DNA of 64,000 nucleotides. Origin: Onchocerca volvulus. Its lineage: Eukaryota > Nematoda > Chromadorea > Rhabditida > Onchocercidae. Positions 50,701-64,000 of the stretch are shown here, one piece after another. The position numbers and the translations under genes are program-made. The stretch is from NCBI GenBank assembly GCA_000499405.2, contig HG738140.1:2933024-2997023 (forward strand). Direction: 5' to 3'. Below the pieces are notes generated by a model that saw only the letters and a program-made list of their open reading frames with translations, searched no databases and was not told the origin of the DNA. How positions within the stretch are numbered: position 1 is the stretch's first letter; every line of letters begins with the position of its first letter.

Positions 50701-53700
50701 AAACAAAAAAAAATTTGTTTAATTATTTAATGAATCCTAAGGCCTATCTGCAAAAAAAGAAAGCCAAAGATCTTTATAAACAAAGAGGAAGCAAATTATT
50801 TCCGATTGTTTTCGTTAATTTTCTGCTGCCAGAATCCTTGGATTCGTTTTAAAAGTTTATTTGCTGCGAATAGTTAACATCATAATATATTGATTTCTGC
50901 GAAGTTCATTGAAACAAAATTTTAAAACTTCAAGAATCTTCAGAGAAAAAAAGAAAAATGGAAATTTAATAAGAAAGAAAAATTTCTCAAAATTCTTCAA
51001 TGTTTAAATTTATGTAAATTAATCCAACCAAATAAATTTTTAGAAAATCAAATTTAATTTTTGCTTAATTAATTATGACATTTAGCAAATAATTGCTTGG
51101 AATGATTATTTTATATAACAATAATTTTTTCGTTAACGTTTTTCTCTGCAATATTTATAACTAATCTTTTTCGATATATTTTAAATTGTTAAATGTTTTA
51201 ACTAGAAATTTTCTTTTTTCTTATATAAAAATAAAATTTTAGAAGTTCGAATAGTTGCATCACAATTATGACTAACTAATACTGATTTTTTTTTTTTTTT
51301 TAAATTTAAATTGCTAGAAATTATTAACACGAATTCATGTTTGTTTTATTTTATAAATTTCATGCTTTTGCAATGTTTTAAGCATTTTACGGATAAAGTA
51401 TAAAAAAAGCAGAATTGAAATGAATTGAAAAAATGTTTAAATTACTCTTCATTACAAATTAAATTTAGAATATCTCTAATATTCCAAAAAAAAAAAAATA
51501 ATAATAATAATTATAATTTGTTGTAATTTAATTTTCATATTATCGATTTTTATTTTCATTAGTAATTAATCAAAAACATATGTTATAATATATGCAAGAT
51601 AATTAAAATAATATAAAAATAGGAAATACAAAAGATTAAAGAATTGTAAAAATATATGGATTTATAGAAGTTTCCTCGAAAAAAAATTATCAAAAACATT
51701 TTTTAATAAAAATTTAGAATTTTTCCCAGAAAGATTGGATAATTAAGGTTTGTTTGTTTGTTTTCTCAAATCATATCATAAATGATGAAAATTTTTTTTT
51801 TTAACAGTGATAAAAAAAATTTGAGAATGTTATGTGAAAATTTTTGAAGAATTTCTATTATTAAATAAAAATATGAAATTTGGCAATATTTGAGAGGGAA
51901 AAAAAAAGGAAAAAAAAAAGTGAGCTGAGCTTCCATCTAAGAAGATCTAAAAGTAAAGTAAATTTTCTGGATGAAAATATATGTAATTTGAAAAAATGAA
52001 GTGCCAAAATGAGAGCATTCATTACGGATAGTTGTAAAATCGAAATGGACAGATTAGAAAATCCAACCAAAAAAAAAAAAAAGGAAAAAAATGCATTATG
52101 CTATTTACGTGGTCTTTTATTAAGGTGTTTACAATTATAAATTTTTGCTTAGGCTTCACTTAACTAATTAGCAAAAAGTAGCCTTACTTTTGTTGACAGA
52201 AAAAAAAAAAAGAAAAAAAAAACGTCATTTGAATTCTTTTCTTTTCTTTTTTTGATGAAAAAAAAAAAGTTTTTTTTTTTTTTCCTTTCATTAAAGGTTA
52301 TAATTTCATAGAAGTTTTTAAAAAGATAATTGATAATATGTAAATACTATAATCATTTAACATAATATCAAAAAGTAATGATACTTAACAAGATATAGTT
52401 ATTTATCTCTTCCAAAAAACAAAAAAAAAAAAAAAAGAAATCAAAAAAAAAGATATAAATAGTATCATAGATATTAGTTTTGTTATACATTTTCATTCTT
52501 TAAAGCTTTTTTTTTTTTTTCAAGCAAATAAAAATTACAATTTGTTAAAGTATTCCAACAATCAATTTACTTTGATTTTGATCTGATTGATCTGATTTCA
52601 ATGATTTGTTCTCATTCATATTTTAGACTTTTATCAAAAACAATACGCTCACAGGATTTTACGTAATTTGATAAAACAAAAAAAAATTGCTTATTTTTCT
52701 TTTTCTTTTTTTTTTTTTTTTTCTTTAAATTCGGGATATGTTCGTAATTTATAATGAGTTGACTGACTGTCGAATGCTTGAATAATTTAGTTATTTTAGA
52801 ATTTAAAAAAAAATTTAAATTTCACAAACCTTAAATCACATTTTGAAAATTTCTTCAGAAAAGATGGAGAAAAGATTTTAAATTTTATATAGAATTATTA
52901 CAGAATCAATTTTTCGGTAAATATGATTTTTTTACCAGAATTTCTGATTGTTAAATGCAATCAATATTTGATGAAATAAAAAAAAAAAATTCAATTTACA
53001 ATAGTTGAAGTCGATCCATTTGAAACTGTAACTTCTCTATGCCAGAGTTTTTTCATTTTGAGACTAATTCAATAATTTAAAATTTTAAATTACAAATAAT
53101 TTTGAATTATTTAAATAATATCTCTAGTAGAAAAGTTAAATGGACCTACCAATTTGAATTTCAATTCTTTCAATTCAATTAATACTTGGCACTGATTAGT
53201 ATAACATAATTTGGAATAACAGAACCAAATTATCATGTTTCCTCGGTGATAATTTAACGAATCAGAAATAAAAAATTAAAAGAAATGATTTAAAATTATG
53301 AAATTTTCAAAATGGAAAAGTTGTTAATTATTGAGTAATTTATTTTTTGCCCGTTATAACAGTAACATAATATATTAAGGAGCAGAATTAACTACTTTTT
53401 CATAAAATTTTATTGTTATAGTAAAAAAAAAAAAAAGAAAAAAAAACGAATTTCCTTGTTTAAAATCCATAAAGGAGCAAAATGCATCAGCAATTGAAAA
53501 TTTTTTTAAAGAACTAATTCATGATTTTAAACTATAATCAATAAAGAATATAAGAATGGCACGATGAATTTTAGAAGTATTATTTCGCAAAATTCGGATC
53601 GATATTTGAAATGCCCAAGGAAACCACTTTTTATTATGATTTCTGCATATCTTTCAACAGAAAATCTTATGAATTTGCAAAATTTCTGCCCGCTAATTTG

Positions 53701-54984
53701 AAATAATATTAAGATTTAAATTTTTGACAATATTTTTTGTTGATTGTTTATGATTCTCTTCATGATTATGAATTTATTGATAAATTCGATGATATAATAG
53801 CTCATTAAATAAATATTGAGATAAATTCCAAAAAAAACGATTTCTTTTTTTTTTTTTTACAAATGATAAGAAATTAGTTTCATTTCCGGAAGTGAAATAA
53901 AATTTTTTCTTCAAAAATTGTTTTATCAAGATTAATTGCAATGTAAATATGCTGTCCTTAAAAAAAAAAAAAAAAAAAAAAAAAAAGCGAATTTCATGCC
54001 AACAAAACCTTTTAGCTGCCTCTAGAAAAAATATATTTAATCTTAATTTCTCCGAACGATAATGAACAAATTATAGCATAATTATGGAAGTGAGGAAAAA
54101 ACATTAGGAAACAATCGCAAAGATTCAGATTATCAAATTTTCTGCTAGTTTTTCTTAGATTATTTAACTTCCTAGCCATTATTTTCTTTTTCCCTGTCTT
54201 TTCTTTTCCTTTAATTGACAAAATATGCGAAAATTTCTTCACGCATTATCGATCTTGACCATTTTTTTGCAGTAAAGAATGTAATTCATCCATCTATAAC
54301 TTCATTTATTTCGAAAAGAACTTATAATTAGTTCACCTGGATGCTATAGTTTAGAAGGAATGACTACGAACTACTATTAGAACCAAAATATTGCTAACAC
54401 AAAATTTTGGTTAATGAATTTAAATTATCAGACTTAGCTTTTGCAAGCGATAAAAATGTTAGTTATACCAATATAGAAGATGGCAGCAATAATTAATTCG
54501 GTCTGTAATAACAAAAAAAATGAAAAATTCATTATGTTTTATCCATTACATATAATGCTATCAAAATATACAATTATCTAGAAAATGATTTTAATTCGCA
54601 AAAAATGTGAAATAAAAAAAAAAAAAAGGCAAACTTATTTTTAATGAGAACATTAATTTTGATTGCAGTTTAAAAAGTCGTAATGCGAGAAAAAAAAAAA
54701 CAAGAATATTTGAAGTTCTATACATCTATGTAATAATGGGATATAAAATTGCCACCAGAAAATACTCCGAAAAATAAAAAACAGCTATGAATAATTCAAA
54801 TCACGCATATTTACAAGAACTTACTCTTCGAACAGAATTCTATGCTTATGATTTTGCGATATAAATAACAGCAAGTTAAAACTATAATTATAGTAACCGA
54901 AAAGTTGATGCTGATGATAATGATGACAATGGAAAACTGAAAAAATAACACAATAGAAGAAACAATTAAATAATTATCGACTGA
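47779..54984. other. 7-kb gene-poor interval
   Basis: Very AT-rich with many A/T runs. The open frames are short, hydrophobic or Phe/Lys-rich and look like chance. It contains the minisatellite at 48616-48961 and a stretch of degenerate TTCAATTCAAACTT-like repeats at about 49850-50150. Nothing else was recognised. Confidence 0.6.
48616..48961. repeat. seven-copy minisatellite, unit about 49 bp
   Basis: The units run TTTTTCGG(C)AAAATTAG, then (A/G)TTATAAAA, then TATCTTGCAAATTGATAAGA, then CTTAA. One copy is truncated and the copies differ at several sites. No ORF is maintained. Confidence 0.9.
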
Positions 54985-56339
54985 TCATGCATTTGCCCAA
55001 GCTTCTAATTCGGCCAAATCATCATCCTCTTGTTGTTTTTTGGCAATGACCTTCTTTCCAGAGACTGGAAGTTCAGCTATTGGAGCTTCAGGCAAAGTTG
55101 ATACAGATGATGGGGTCGGTCCAACATCTAGAAGCTGCTTGTCAAGTTCTTCCTGTAAGAAATTTTGATGATTAATCAAAAATTATACATAATCACTAAA
55201 AATGAAATAGAATTTCACTCGATGGAAATGCTGACATAGATACAAAACGTTCTTGCTAAGAAAGAATATGTAAATAAAAGATGAAATTAAAGACAAACTT
55301 GCTCCAGTTCTTCCAGTTCCTTGAGCAATTCCTCTTCATCCATATCTTGGCCAAAACCAACTGGATTACTAATTGCTTCAGCAATTTCATTAGCAACCTC
55401 TTGCTGTTCTGCTATATCCTCCATTAAGTCGTGTACCTGTTAACGAATTTTACTTTTAATGCAACTAACTAAGATTTTTCCTTGAATATATCATGTTTGC
55501 TACTCCTAGAACATCACACTTCTTTAAGAATGATAACAATAATCACAACATCCAATTTAAATCATTTCACTACTTCACATAATACGATCAACTATTTCTC
55601 GCTTATAAATCTGAGAACAAGCAGAGAAATTTTCCTGCCCATGAGAAATTACTAAGAGAAATAATACAATAATGGAAGCATTTACCTGATCTACATCCAT
55701 ATCGTTATGTGCTGTTTTAAGAGCTTTTGCGGCAGAACCCATTACTTGTAATACTTCAGCATTTGTTGATGCATTTTCTAAAGCTTCTCGCTGGAATTCA
55801 ATTGTTGACAAAACGCCATCAATGTGCTGCAACTGCTTCTCAAATTGTTTCTTCCGTTTTAATGCGTGCAAAGCCAATCGCTTATTTTTCGTTCCATGTT
55901 TTCTTGCAGATGCAATTTCCTGAAATAATCCTGATTCACAGCAGTTTATTATGCATTTTGAATTAGTTCTAGTTTTAAAGCTAAAAATTTTCCCTTTGAA
56001 TTTTTAAGAGACTCAATCTTAACATAAGCTCTATTTCCTGGAAACATAAATAATTCCACAAGCTTAACGTTCTAAATCTAATAACATTTATCGGTCTCGC
56101 CAATAATTTCTTATGAAAAAAAAAAAGAAAGAAATATTAACCTTCAAATTATACAAATAAAAAAAAAAAAAGAAAATTAAAGCTGAAAAACTTACAGCTT
56201 CTATTTTCTTCTCTAAAAATTCTTGTTTCTTCACCAGCATTTCCTCGGTTTCCCGCAATTTTTGTATAGATTCTTGTGGAGTCGCTGGTGGTGCTTGCTG
56301 CTTTCTACTGCTACCAAATATTTTTCCAAAAACACTCAT
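54985..56339 (-). CDS. vps-32: ESCRT-III subunit SNF7/CHMP4 (vps-32)
   Basis: Forms membrane-remodelling filaments in multivesicular body sorting, cytokinesis and membrane repair. Exons 56339-56196, 55919-55686, 55436-55299 and 55152-54985 are all phase 0 and give 227 aa, the usual family length. The start MSVFGKIFGSS leads to a basic helical core (IQKLRETEEMLVKKQEFLEK; RKHGTKNKRLALHALKRKKQ; YEKQL-like FEKQLQHIDG; STIEFQREALENA). An acidic second half follows (MEDIAEQQEVANEIAEAI) with the C-terminal DDDLAELEAWANA, close to the ALIX-binding tail of CHMP4 proteins. TTTTTCAG ends 2 nt upstream of the ATG, a typical trans-splice acceptor for a spliced leader. C. elegans has two vps-32 genes; which one this matches was not determined. 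Confidence 0.95.
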
Positions 56340-56349
56340 TGCTGAAAAA
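56340..56349 (-). promoter_or_regulatory. candidate spliced-leader acceptor of vps-32
   Basis: On the minus strand TTTTTCAG is followed by CA and the start codon, with no nearby donor in an upstream coding exon. This is the usual arrangement for SL1-type trans-splicing in nematodes; it is inferred. Confidence 0.55.
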
Positions 56350-57552
56350 TTAACTATCTGATGGTATTTGATAGGAAAAGTAGAACAGATCCCACTGTCA
56401 ATAATACAAATTATTTATTCACTTATTTTCAGTGTTTTAGCATTCAATTCAAGCACTGAAATTAACTTTCTATAATTTTATAAGAACATTTCATATGCAT
56501 TTTCAAAATAACTATACTGTTCAAACAAAACAAAGAAATCAAGAAATGACATCTAAAGCCAGAATGTATGTGAAACACTTCCCTAATTTAAACTTTGATG
56601 AAATTTTAACATTCTCAATTCGTTCTTTTCCAGATCAAAATTGCTAAATTTCTACATTTTCACAAAGAATAGACATTTTCATATTTTTGCATGAACAATG
56701 CAGTTATTTTGAAAACTTAACTTTCTCTAAAAGTACTCGAACTTATATTTCAAAATTTCCTGGCTTAGTGAGATTAACTTCGTTCCGGCGACGAAGCTTA
56801 GAGAGAAGTAATTTCTGATAATTTTAGTGAACACAATATATAGATCCTGATCTCTGACTAATCTATCTTATTTAAGAAAGCAATTTTAAAAGACATAAAG
56901 ACATAAAGGAATTATGAGCGTTGACGACCTTTCAACTCTTCTTTATCCGTCCATTTATCACAGGATTTGCATTTGCTAAATTTTTTTTGTAATTCAGACC
57001 GATTTATCGCTAAGATTACTTTACGAAAAGTTCATTTCATCGATTTAACGGAAAAACTAACATAAACCCAACGAGATACGAATCTCAACTGCATATAGAA
57101 CCTAAGTTCCACAAGAAAATAAAGCCTGAAATGAAGAAGAGCCGAGCCAAAACCCAAAATGAGAAAGAAACCTAGCCTTGAGGCATCTAAAAAAAAAGCT
57201 TCTGGTCTGTGTCACGCGTCAGCTGTAGCGTTATGATACACAACACTTAGGGCTGGGATTTTTTCATTTTCAGAAAGTGTTTCGTTAGTAGGTGGGGGAA
57301 TTGAATTGATAAATTTTGATAAGTTCTTTTTTTTTTCTTTTTGCAATTGATCAAAATTGTTCTTTTGTTCTTCAAATCTCTAAATCTTTCATTACTATCT
57401 AAGCATCAAGTAGTTTAGTTTTGTCTGCGAGAGAAATTTGTGTGAAGCTTTTTCAATTATTTTCATAGATTTTCAGTCGAAAGAACAGATGATTAATTTT
57501 GTAATTTCTATGATATAGTATGATATGACTCATCCGAGAAAGAAGAAAAAAA
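56340..57552. promoter_or_regulatory. divergent intergenic region between vps-32 and the RUN/RH gene
   Basis: 1.2 kb with no coding signal. It is less AT-rich around 56930-57260, including GTGTCACGCGTCAGCTGTAG near 57209. It is probably a shared or back-to-back promoter region. Confidence 0.5.
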
Positions 57553-60500
57553 ATGGCTGAACAGAATGAGATAAAAGCGAAACTTATGAACGAATTATCA
57601 AATGTGCTTAAACAAGCAACATCAGAATATCCATCCGGCGATGCACTCTCGAAGTAATTTCTTTCTTTTTTTTTTCCGTTTGGTAAGAAAACCATATTAT
57701 TGAATAAAATTCTGGTAAAATAATTGTTTTATTGTTGAACCGTTCATATTCAGCGTTGAATTTTTTGTTTGTCCGAAACAGCTTTGATTTTTAGGGAATC
57801 AACTCAAATACTTTGTAATACGATTGAAGCATTGTTCATTCATGGCTTGAAGAGAGCATTCTTTCACAAGAAACCACGAAGCTCAAGATATCCGGAACCG
57901 GTAAAAATTTTTACCGAACATCCTAAAAATATTTCCATTCTCCTTATTACAGAAGCTTGTTTAGTGAAAATGATATTTTCAGAATTTTTGGCCATTTGTT
58001 AGCAAATATACGCATAAAGCAGTATTGGATCAAATAGCTACACTGAATCAGATAAAGACGGAAATAGGAAAGTCACGGGTAAATTAAATTTTTTTTCCTT
58101 ATTGTTTAGATAGAAAGAATTGTTCAATTGTTCTTGAATGCTATTTACGTTCAAGCTTACATCGCATGTTTATATTGCAAATATGTAAATTTTTATGTAC
58201 TGCTTGCAGGCATGGGTCAGGATACTACTGAATGAAAATACAATAGAAAATTACTTAAATTTGCTGTCACGTAATATTGTTGTCTTAAGGTTAGTGGTGA
58301 ACAGTAAATTAACACGAAATCAGCTTTTAAGATGAAAGACGGAACTTCCCTTGACTTTTCCGATTTATTTGAATTTTTTCTTTTTTATTTGCTTTTAGGT
58401 CTTTTTTAACTATTTTAGAAGTCTTACGCCACTGATATTTTTTTCTTATATTCCATGAGCGGTATTTTTCTTGCCTTAATTTAAATGTTTCAGCAAGTTT
58501 TACGACAAATGGGCTTTTCTAAGAGATACAGAACGCATGAATATACTATCAGGTTATATAAAGGGACTGACAAGATTGACTGTCGAGGCGCCCATAAATA
58601 GTTTCTCTCTTAATACTTGGACTCCTACTCCACTGATACTTTCTGGTTTGATAACTGGAGAACCTGCAAGATGTGAGTTAAATTCTTGATTTCGTAAATT
58701 ATATTTTGGTTCTATAATTTAATTTATTTTGGAGCAGTTACTGATATTCAAACAATTTTCAGATTGCTTAACTTCTCAGACTTTTGGACTACTTAATTTT
58801 TCATTTTTGCAGACATTTTTTATATCCACAAAGGTAGCCTTTTATTTCAGTAAAACAGTTAGCAAAGAGTCGTTGTCGTTCGCTGAGCATGCTCGAGGAT
58901 ACGGAAATTGCTGAAAATGCATTAGAGTCTTTGTGCGGTTCTACAGAATTATCCCTTTCTTCGGACGCAGGAGATTCCGATAGTTAGTTTGTGTTCAGTA
59001 AAGAATTCCCTCGATTTGTTTTTTTCCCGCGAATGTTTTGATTGTGGTTTCTTGTTTTCTCTGTCTCTCTTTTTTACTCATTCTTGCTATCAATGTTTTT
59101 TAAGCAGCTGGACGGGAAGTTGATGTTTCTTCTGTTTATTCGCATCCATCAATGCTTGATGGAGAGAATATTTATCTCCCAGCTTTGAATGCCGCAAACA
59201 GTTCTGTACTTTCAAATCCAGTTCCTGAAGACAGCATCTTAAATTACGATCCTCATCAGGTTCAATTAATGATTTTCTGGCGTTCTGCATTATCCAAATA
59301 ATACCGACTTAAGTCATGTGTCAATTTGATTCATCCTGTTCACCTGACTTAGAAAATGTCCTATTTATCTCTCTACTTCAGTCGTGCTCCAGAAACTTTG
59401 TTTGTATGGTGGTGGTATTCTAATCTGCTGGTTTGAATTCATGCACAACTTTTATTTCGAAAAAGATGGCGGTTTCTCATTCCAGATACGAGTAATTAGG
59501 AGTACCCATCGCCGTGTTCGGCGTTCATCTAAAAGTAGCAGTGTTGGCAGTTCAAAGAGTTCCAGAAATGAGTCCAAACCAACTACACCTAGCGAGTCGC
59601 AAAATGTAGGTTTTAATAAATAAATTACTATAAAATCGGACTAGAAAGATAAGTTGGAATGTAAAATTTTTTTCATGCAGAAAGTATCCCATAGTCGAAA
59701 TGAATTATGTATTGAATAATTAAGAAGAATTCTTAAAAGAAATTGATTAAAGCAATGAATTTTTCTTTTAAGGTAGAGGAGGTTGGAAAAGAAACGAAAA
59801 TTTTCGAAGAATCTTATGACAATATGCAGCAAACTATATCTTCAACCCATACATTAAATAACGAAAATAAAGAAAATCAGGATCAGACGACTCGAGCGTA
59901 GTAATATTTTTATTTATCACTCTTTTTTTTTTTTTTTTTTTTTACATTCAATATGTATTTTAGCGAGGAAAAAGCGGTGAAAGTGAAAGAGGATAAATCA
60001 TTTGGATCAGACAGTGAATTATCAATGAACAATGAGTTTACAATCCATGGAATGTCGAAAAGTTCACAAAATGACTCAGGAAATTGGATTGGTTCATGTG
60101 CCATATCTGACGGTTCTGTTTTGTTATTTTTATGAGTGCTGAATTACTGTACATATCGGTAACTGGTTTATTCGACTCGGGCATCCTTTTGGTATAGAGT
60201 AATGCGCTTAGACAGCAAAAACAGCGAAATACATGTTTCATTATCTTGAAATAAGTTAACAGAACAGTATATTTTCGCTCTATATAATTGAGATTATTAA
60301 TGATACGGAAAATTTCCATGCTAATAAACCGTTAAGCAGTTTGGCATTATTATGATGAAGTTTTGAGATAATCTGCTGTCGAGATTTCTGATAATTGATA
60401 AAATCCATTAACTTATATTTTTAATTTTCTTGCTTCTTTCTCTTAAGTCGTTGAGGGATTATTCATGTTACTCTCATCTTTTTTTTAGGTGTGGCTGATG

Positions 60501-63500
60501 ATATCAATCTAGAAAATTCTATACAGGGTACGCCATATAATGTTCTTTATAATCTTTGTCCTGCGATCTCAGTCGATAATGAACAGTCTTTCACTGCATC
60601 AGGAAGCAAAATCGGAAGTATGTCGAAAAAATCATCAGACGTGGAACTGGTAGTTCTATTTGTCGAGCATTTTATATTTTTCTATATCTAGCTTCAACTT
60701 TTTTACTTGAACGATTTAAAAATTTGTTCCAGAAACGATCGGTGTCCATGCAAGATGATTTACATATGTCAGAGCATTATATTGAAGGGAATAGCCTTCT
60801 TGGTAAAGGCTGGATTGTTCATAATCATTGCGAAGCTGAGCCTTTTGTTAGTTATTTAACAGAGCAATTTTTGTTTTTTGCAGCGCTTTTATTAAAGATA
60901 TATAATTTGGTGAGCAATGTCACTTTGAAATTCCCATTTGGAGGTTGGTCAAGCTTCAAAAATGTCTTCATCGACTAACACAGATTCTTCTCGAAATCTT
61001 GAGATGGAAATAAGAAATGTTCTTGAAGCTTCGAATGAGGTAATTCAGGTCTAGTTAAACCTTAAATTTAAATTCTTTTTATTAGCTGCTGTTGATTGTC
61101 TTCTTAACGACATTGATTCAGCTCTTTTTTTTCCTATCTGTTCTAATTTCACATTTGCTGTACGTGCAATTTCCTGTGAATGTGTTAAGGAATTCTCTCA
61201 TTTTATAACTCTTATTTTTGTGGAAATGACTGCAAAGTTTTCTGCTATTTGTTTACTCTTGCAAATGTTGTAAAATATGCGATATTGTTTGTACAGCATG
61301 CATAATTATTGTAGGTGGTGAATCAGAAACATTCGGATAATGGTAGTCTTAGTGATGGAATTCCGGTATTTGAAAAAGTAGAAAATTTGTTGCAGTGTTC
61401 TAGCGATGATGTTAACACATCATTTTCCATATCAGATCATCAAGGAGCTGTACTTTCCAAGGAACCAAAATCAGAAGTTTGTTTCTAGGTTATTCGTTCC
61501 TGATTTCTATTCGCTTCAGTAAAATGAAATTATTTAATGCAGTGATCACTTCTTTTTTCTTTTTGATTAATTTAGATTGATTCAAATGGGGATGTTTCTC
61601 AATTTTCGGACGAAATATTGATTAATATTTTGACATCGATTCCTCATGAGAAGGGCCTTGATTCTCAAGATTTTCGCTGTTTTACATGTAGAAAATCAAT
61701 TGGTCCAACATTTGCTTCATACAGGTTTATTTTTGTTATATATATAAATAAATAAATAAATAAATAAATATATAAATATAAATATATATATATGTATATA
61801 TATAATCATTGCCCTAGTGAAATCTTGCAATTCACTTTATTGTATATTATAATCAGCAATACCTGAACTATGCTTTTCATCACAGTATCTTAACAGCTTT
61901 GCACTAGATGTCAATTTCGGGGTGATGGTGGATTTATTTCTACATTTCGTTTTTTTTCGTTTTTCTTTTTAGATTCAACTTAGAAATAAAATTGTTTCAG
62001 GAAGTGTTGTTTTGACGAAAAATATTATTGTGATGGATGTTTTAATAGAGGTGAGGAAAGTGTTATTCCATCGCGTTTAATTCGTAACTGGGATGGACAT
62101 CCAAGATTTGTTTGTAGGAGCAACATGAATTTCATTGAAAGCATTAGAGATAAAGCTGTTCTTCACCTCGATCAAATCAATCCCCATCTATATACACACT
62201 GCCATGCTTTAAATACTGTGAAGGTGCTTATTTGTTATCTTTGTGCGTAGTGATGTATTTTCAATCTCTCAAACTGATAAGTATTGTATTTTGCCTTTAA
62301 TAGGATAATTTAAGTTTATAAATCTGAGAAATTTAAACCGCTGTTTGTGAAACTTCATAAAAAAGTGTTAATTAGTCATTTTTCGAGATTTATATGTTGT
62401 CATTTTTCGTACCACAGTTAGTAGTTATATGATACTAGTTGATTGGATAACATTGATAACTTTGGTAATATAGAAATTTATTTAATATATCTTTATTCTT
62501 TGAAAAAGAAAAATTTTTTTTTTCTAGTTCCTGAGAGAGAAATTGTCATTGTCGGCAATGTATCTTCAATCGTGTCGAAAGTCAGTTGCTGAAGATTTAG
62601 AAAGTCGCGTTTGGCCTAAAGATTATCTTTATAAAGATATCCACTTGTATTCATTTGCAGTATGCTTTTTTTTTTTTTTTTTTTTTTTTTTCGAAGTAAT
62701 GAAGAAAATGATTGAGATCACTGAGCTTTTTCAACTTTAAAAACTTGATATGATGGATTTTTTTTTATGACAAATCAAATTCAGAATTATTAGAAAAAAA
62801 AAGAGGAAAACGTGAAGTGCTTAGCAGATTCATTATTTCGGTTCGGCAAACAGTGTACTCCAAATAATCGCTCATAAGTTACATTTCGAAAATCACTGTA
62901 TTATTTGCATTCTTCAGTTACTTCCCATACTTAGTATCAGATGAAATATAAGCATAGGGATCACCTTGACAAATGGAATGTACAACTCGATAATCAGATA
63001 TTTTGTCGCAAGTTTTATCCAGTTTTAGAAATCGTACTGAAATAAATCAAATATCGCATCTGAATTGAATAGTTTTTCCAGTCATCTTTTAAAAGAATTT
63101 TTTTCCACGGAATTCAGTAGTTTTTCAGGATTTATTAACAGTACTGTCAGGTTATATGGAAACCCATTTGAACAATTTGTTAAATTTCACCACAGAGCAC
63201 ATTCGACGATGTTTGCTATGTTCCCAAAAAGGTTTCATATGTGAAATTTGTTCTTCTGCTGAAGTTATTTATCCATTTCAACTAGAAATAACGTCGCGAG
63301 TAAGTTTTGCAACTGTATTTTTGCACAGTTTTGCAGGCATATAACTTGTTAATTTGTTAAAATCTTGAGATTTATTGATTTTTTGAGTTTAATTTTTCCA
63401 GTGGTGATTTTTATAGGTTATGGAACGTAGAAATTTTAGCAGTTGAAATGATAATATACTATAATATAACATAAGTGAAACACAAGACCTCTTCATTCTG

Positions 63501-63780
63501 TAACTTTTTTTTTGCAAAAAATGTAGGTACTATGTGATAGAAATTTTGATAATTTTAATAGTTTGAAATCATTTTTTCTTATTTTCAAATGCTATTATAA
63601 AATATAAAATATAAGCATCTCTTATATAATTTGTGAAAATTTTAGTGTCTGGAATGTTTTTCGGTATATCACAAGAACTGTTTAGAAAAGCAGCGGTGCC
63701 CAAAGTGTACTCGACGAGAGCGGTATATGCAACAACAACCGAATATTGGTTCCCAACATTTACTTCTTGATATGGATTAA
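57553..63780 (+). CDS. RUN and Rubicon-homology domain protein (PLEKHM1/Rubicon family)
   Basis: Predicted Rab7-type effector in endolysosome and autophagosome traffic. Exons: 57553-57653, 57795-57900, 57983-58078, 58210-58289, 58494-58672, 58851-58982, 59108-59259 (or from 59105), 59486-59605, 59773-59897, 59964-60112, 60489-60649, 60733-60802, 60884-60909 (uncertain), 60944-61039, 61315-61476, 61576-61724, 62001-62223, 62528-62659, 63129-63299, 63646-63780; about 854 aa. A RUN domain spans residues about 20-190 (STQILCNTIEALFIHGLKRA, FWPFVSKYTH, SKFYDKWAFLRD). A long Ser-rich, probably disordered middle follows. The C-terminal Rubicon-homology/DUF4206 zinc domain has CFTCRKSIG, CCFDEKYYCDGC, IPSRLIRNWD, SCRKSVAEDLESRVWPKDYL, HIRRCLLCSQKGFICEIC, VYHKNCLEKQRCPKC. 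Its closest remembered match is PLEKHM1, but I see no PH domains, so the layout is Rubicon-like. Confidence 0.9.
61738..61804 (+). repeat. AT / AAAT microsatellite in an intron of the RUN/RH gene
   Basis: TATATA, then AAAT units, then TATATATATGTATATATATA, in the intron after exon 16. Confidence 0.85.
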
Positions 63781-64000
63781 AACTTTCGAAATCAACTTTT
63801 TGAAGATTTTCGGTTATATTTTAACTGAAATTTAGTTTTTTTCTTGCATAATACCAAAGGCATATCGAGGTTGAAGCATTGGCAAAAAAAATTACTCTGT
63901 TTATTAAATTTCTTTATTCATTTCTTTCAACGAAATCTTAGTCGTTGTGGCTTAATTTTCCATCCGTTACAATACTTTTCGAAGAAATTTTTGATGTTAA
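63781..64000. other. 3' flank of the RUN/RH gene
   Basis: Presumed 3' UTR. No AATAAA was seen within the 220 bp available; the window ends here. Confidence 0.5.

Noticed and set aside
1..64000. Endosymbiont (Wolbachia) insert, CRISPR array, transposase gene
   Set aside because: No bacterial-type ORF, spacer-repeat array or transposase motif was seen anywhere in the window.

Overview
The window looks like chromosomal DNA of a nematode, most likely a parasitic clade III (filarial-type) worm. It is very AT-rich and full of long A/T homopolymers. Genes are split by short to medium introns with TTTTCAG-type acceptors and GTAAG/GTTAG-type donors. The gene content is nematode: a cuticle collagen, an MSP-domain protein and a DEG/ENaC channel. 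The filarial placement is an inference from composition and cannot be proven here. No bacterial, viral or transposase genes were seen.

Layout. 1-4217: intergenic, with one doubtful small secreted ORF. 4218-7022 (-): four-exon cuticle collagen with an exact 60-bp in-frame duplication. 7023-17576: about 10.5 kb without a recognisable gene, holding a 320-bp foldback element with perfect 27-bp inverted ends. 17577-25538 (+): a 17-exon DEG/ENaC channel gene with an oversized ectodomain and two apparent reading-frame breaks. 26054-28992 (-): a seven-exon gene joining a REEP/DP1/Yop1-like ER-membrane hairpin to a C-terminal MSP (VAP-like) domain. This is the most unusual product in the window. 30255-43440 (-): an 18-exon zeta/iota-type diacylglycerol kinase with a 5.3-kb first intron and no ankyrin tail. 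46358-47760 (-): a spliced gene of unknown function. About 47.8-54.98 kb: gene-poor, with a seven-copy minisatellite. 54985-56339 (-): the ESCRT-III subunit SNF7/CHMP4 (vps-32). 57553-63780 (+): a RUN plus Rubicon-homology protein of the PLEKHM1/Rubicon family, divergent from vps-32.

The gene models were built by hand. Exon phases were checked codon by codon, and all models close in frame except the two breaks noted in the channel gene and one uncertain junction in the unknown gene. Several products act on membranes: vps-32 and the RUN/RH protein in endolysosomal traffic, the REEP-MSP protein probably in ER shape or contact sites, and the kinase in DAG/PA signalling. These eukaryotic neighbours are not an operon; only vps-32 and the RUN/RH gene share a candidate bidirectional promoter interval.
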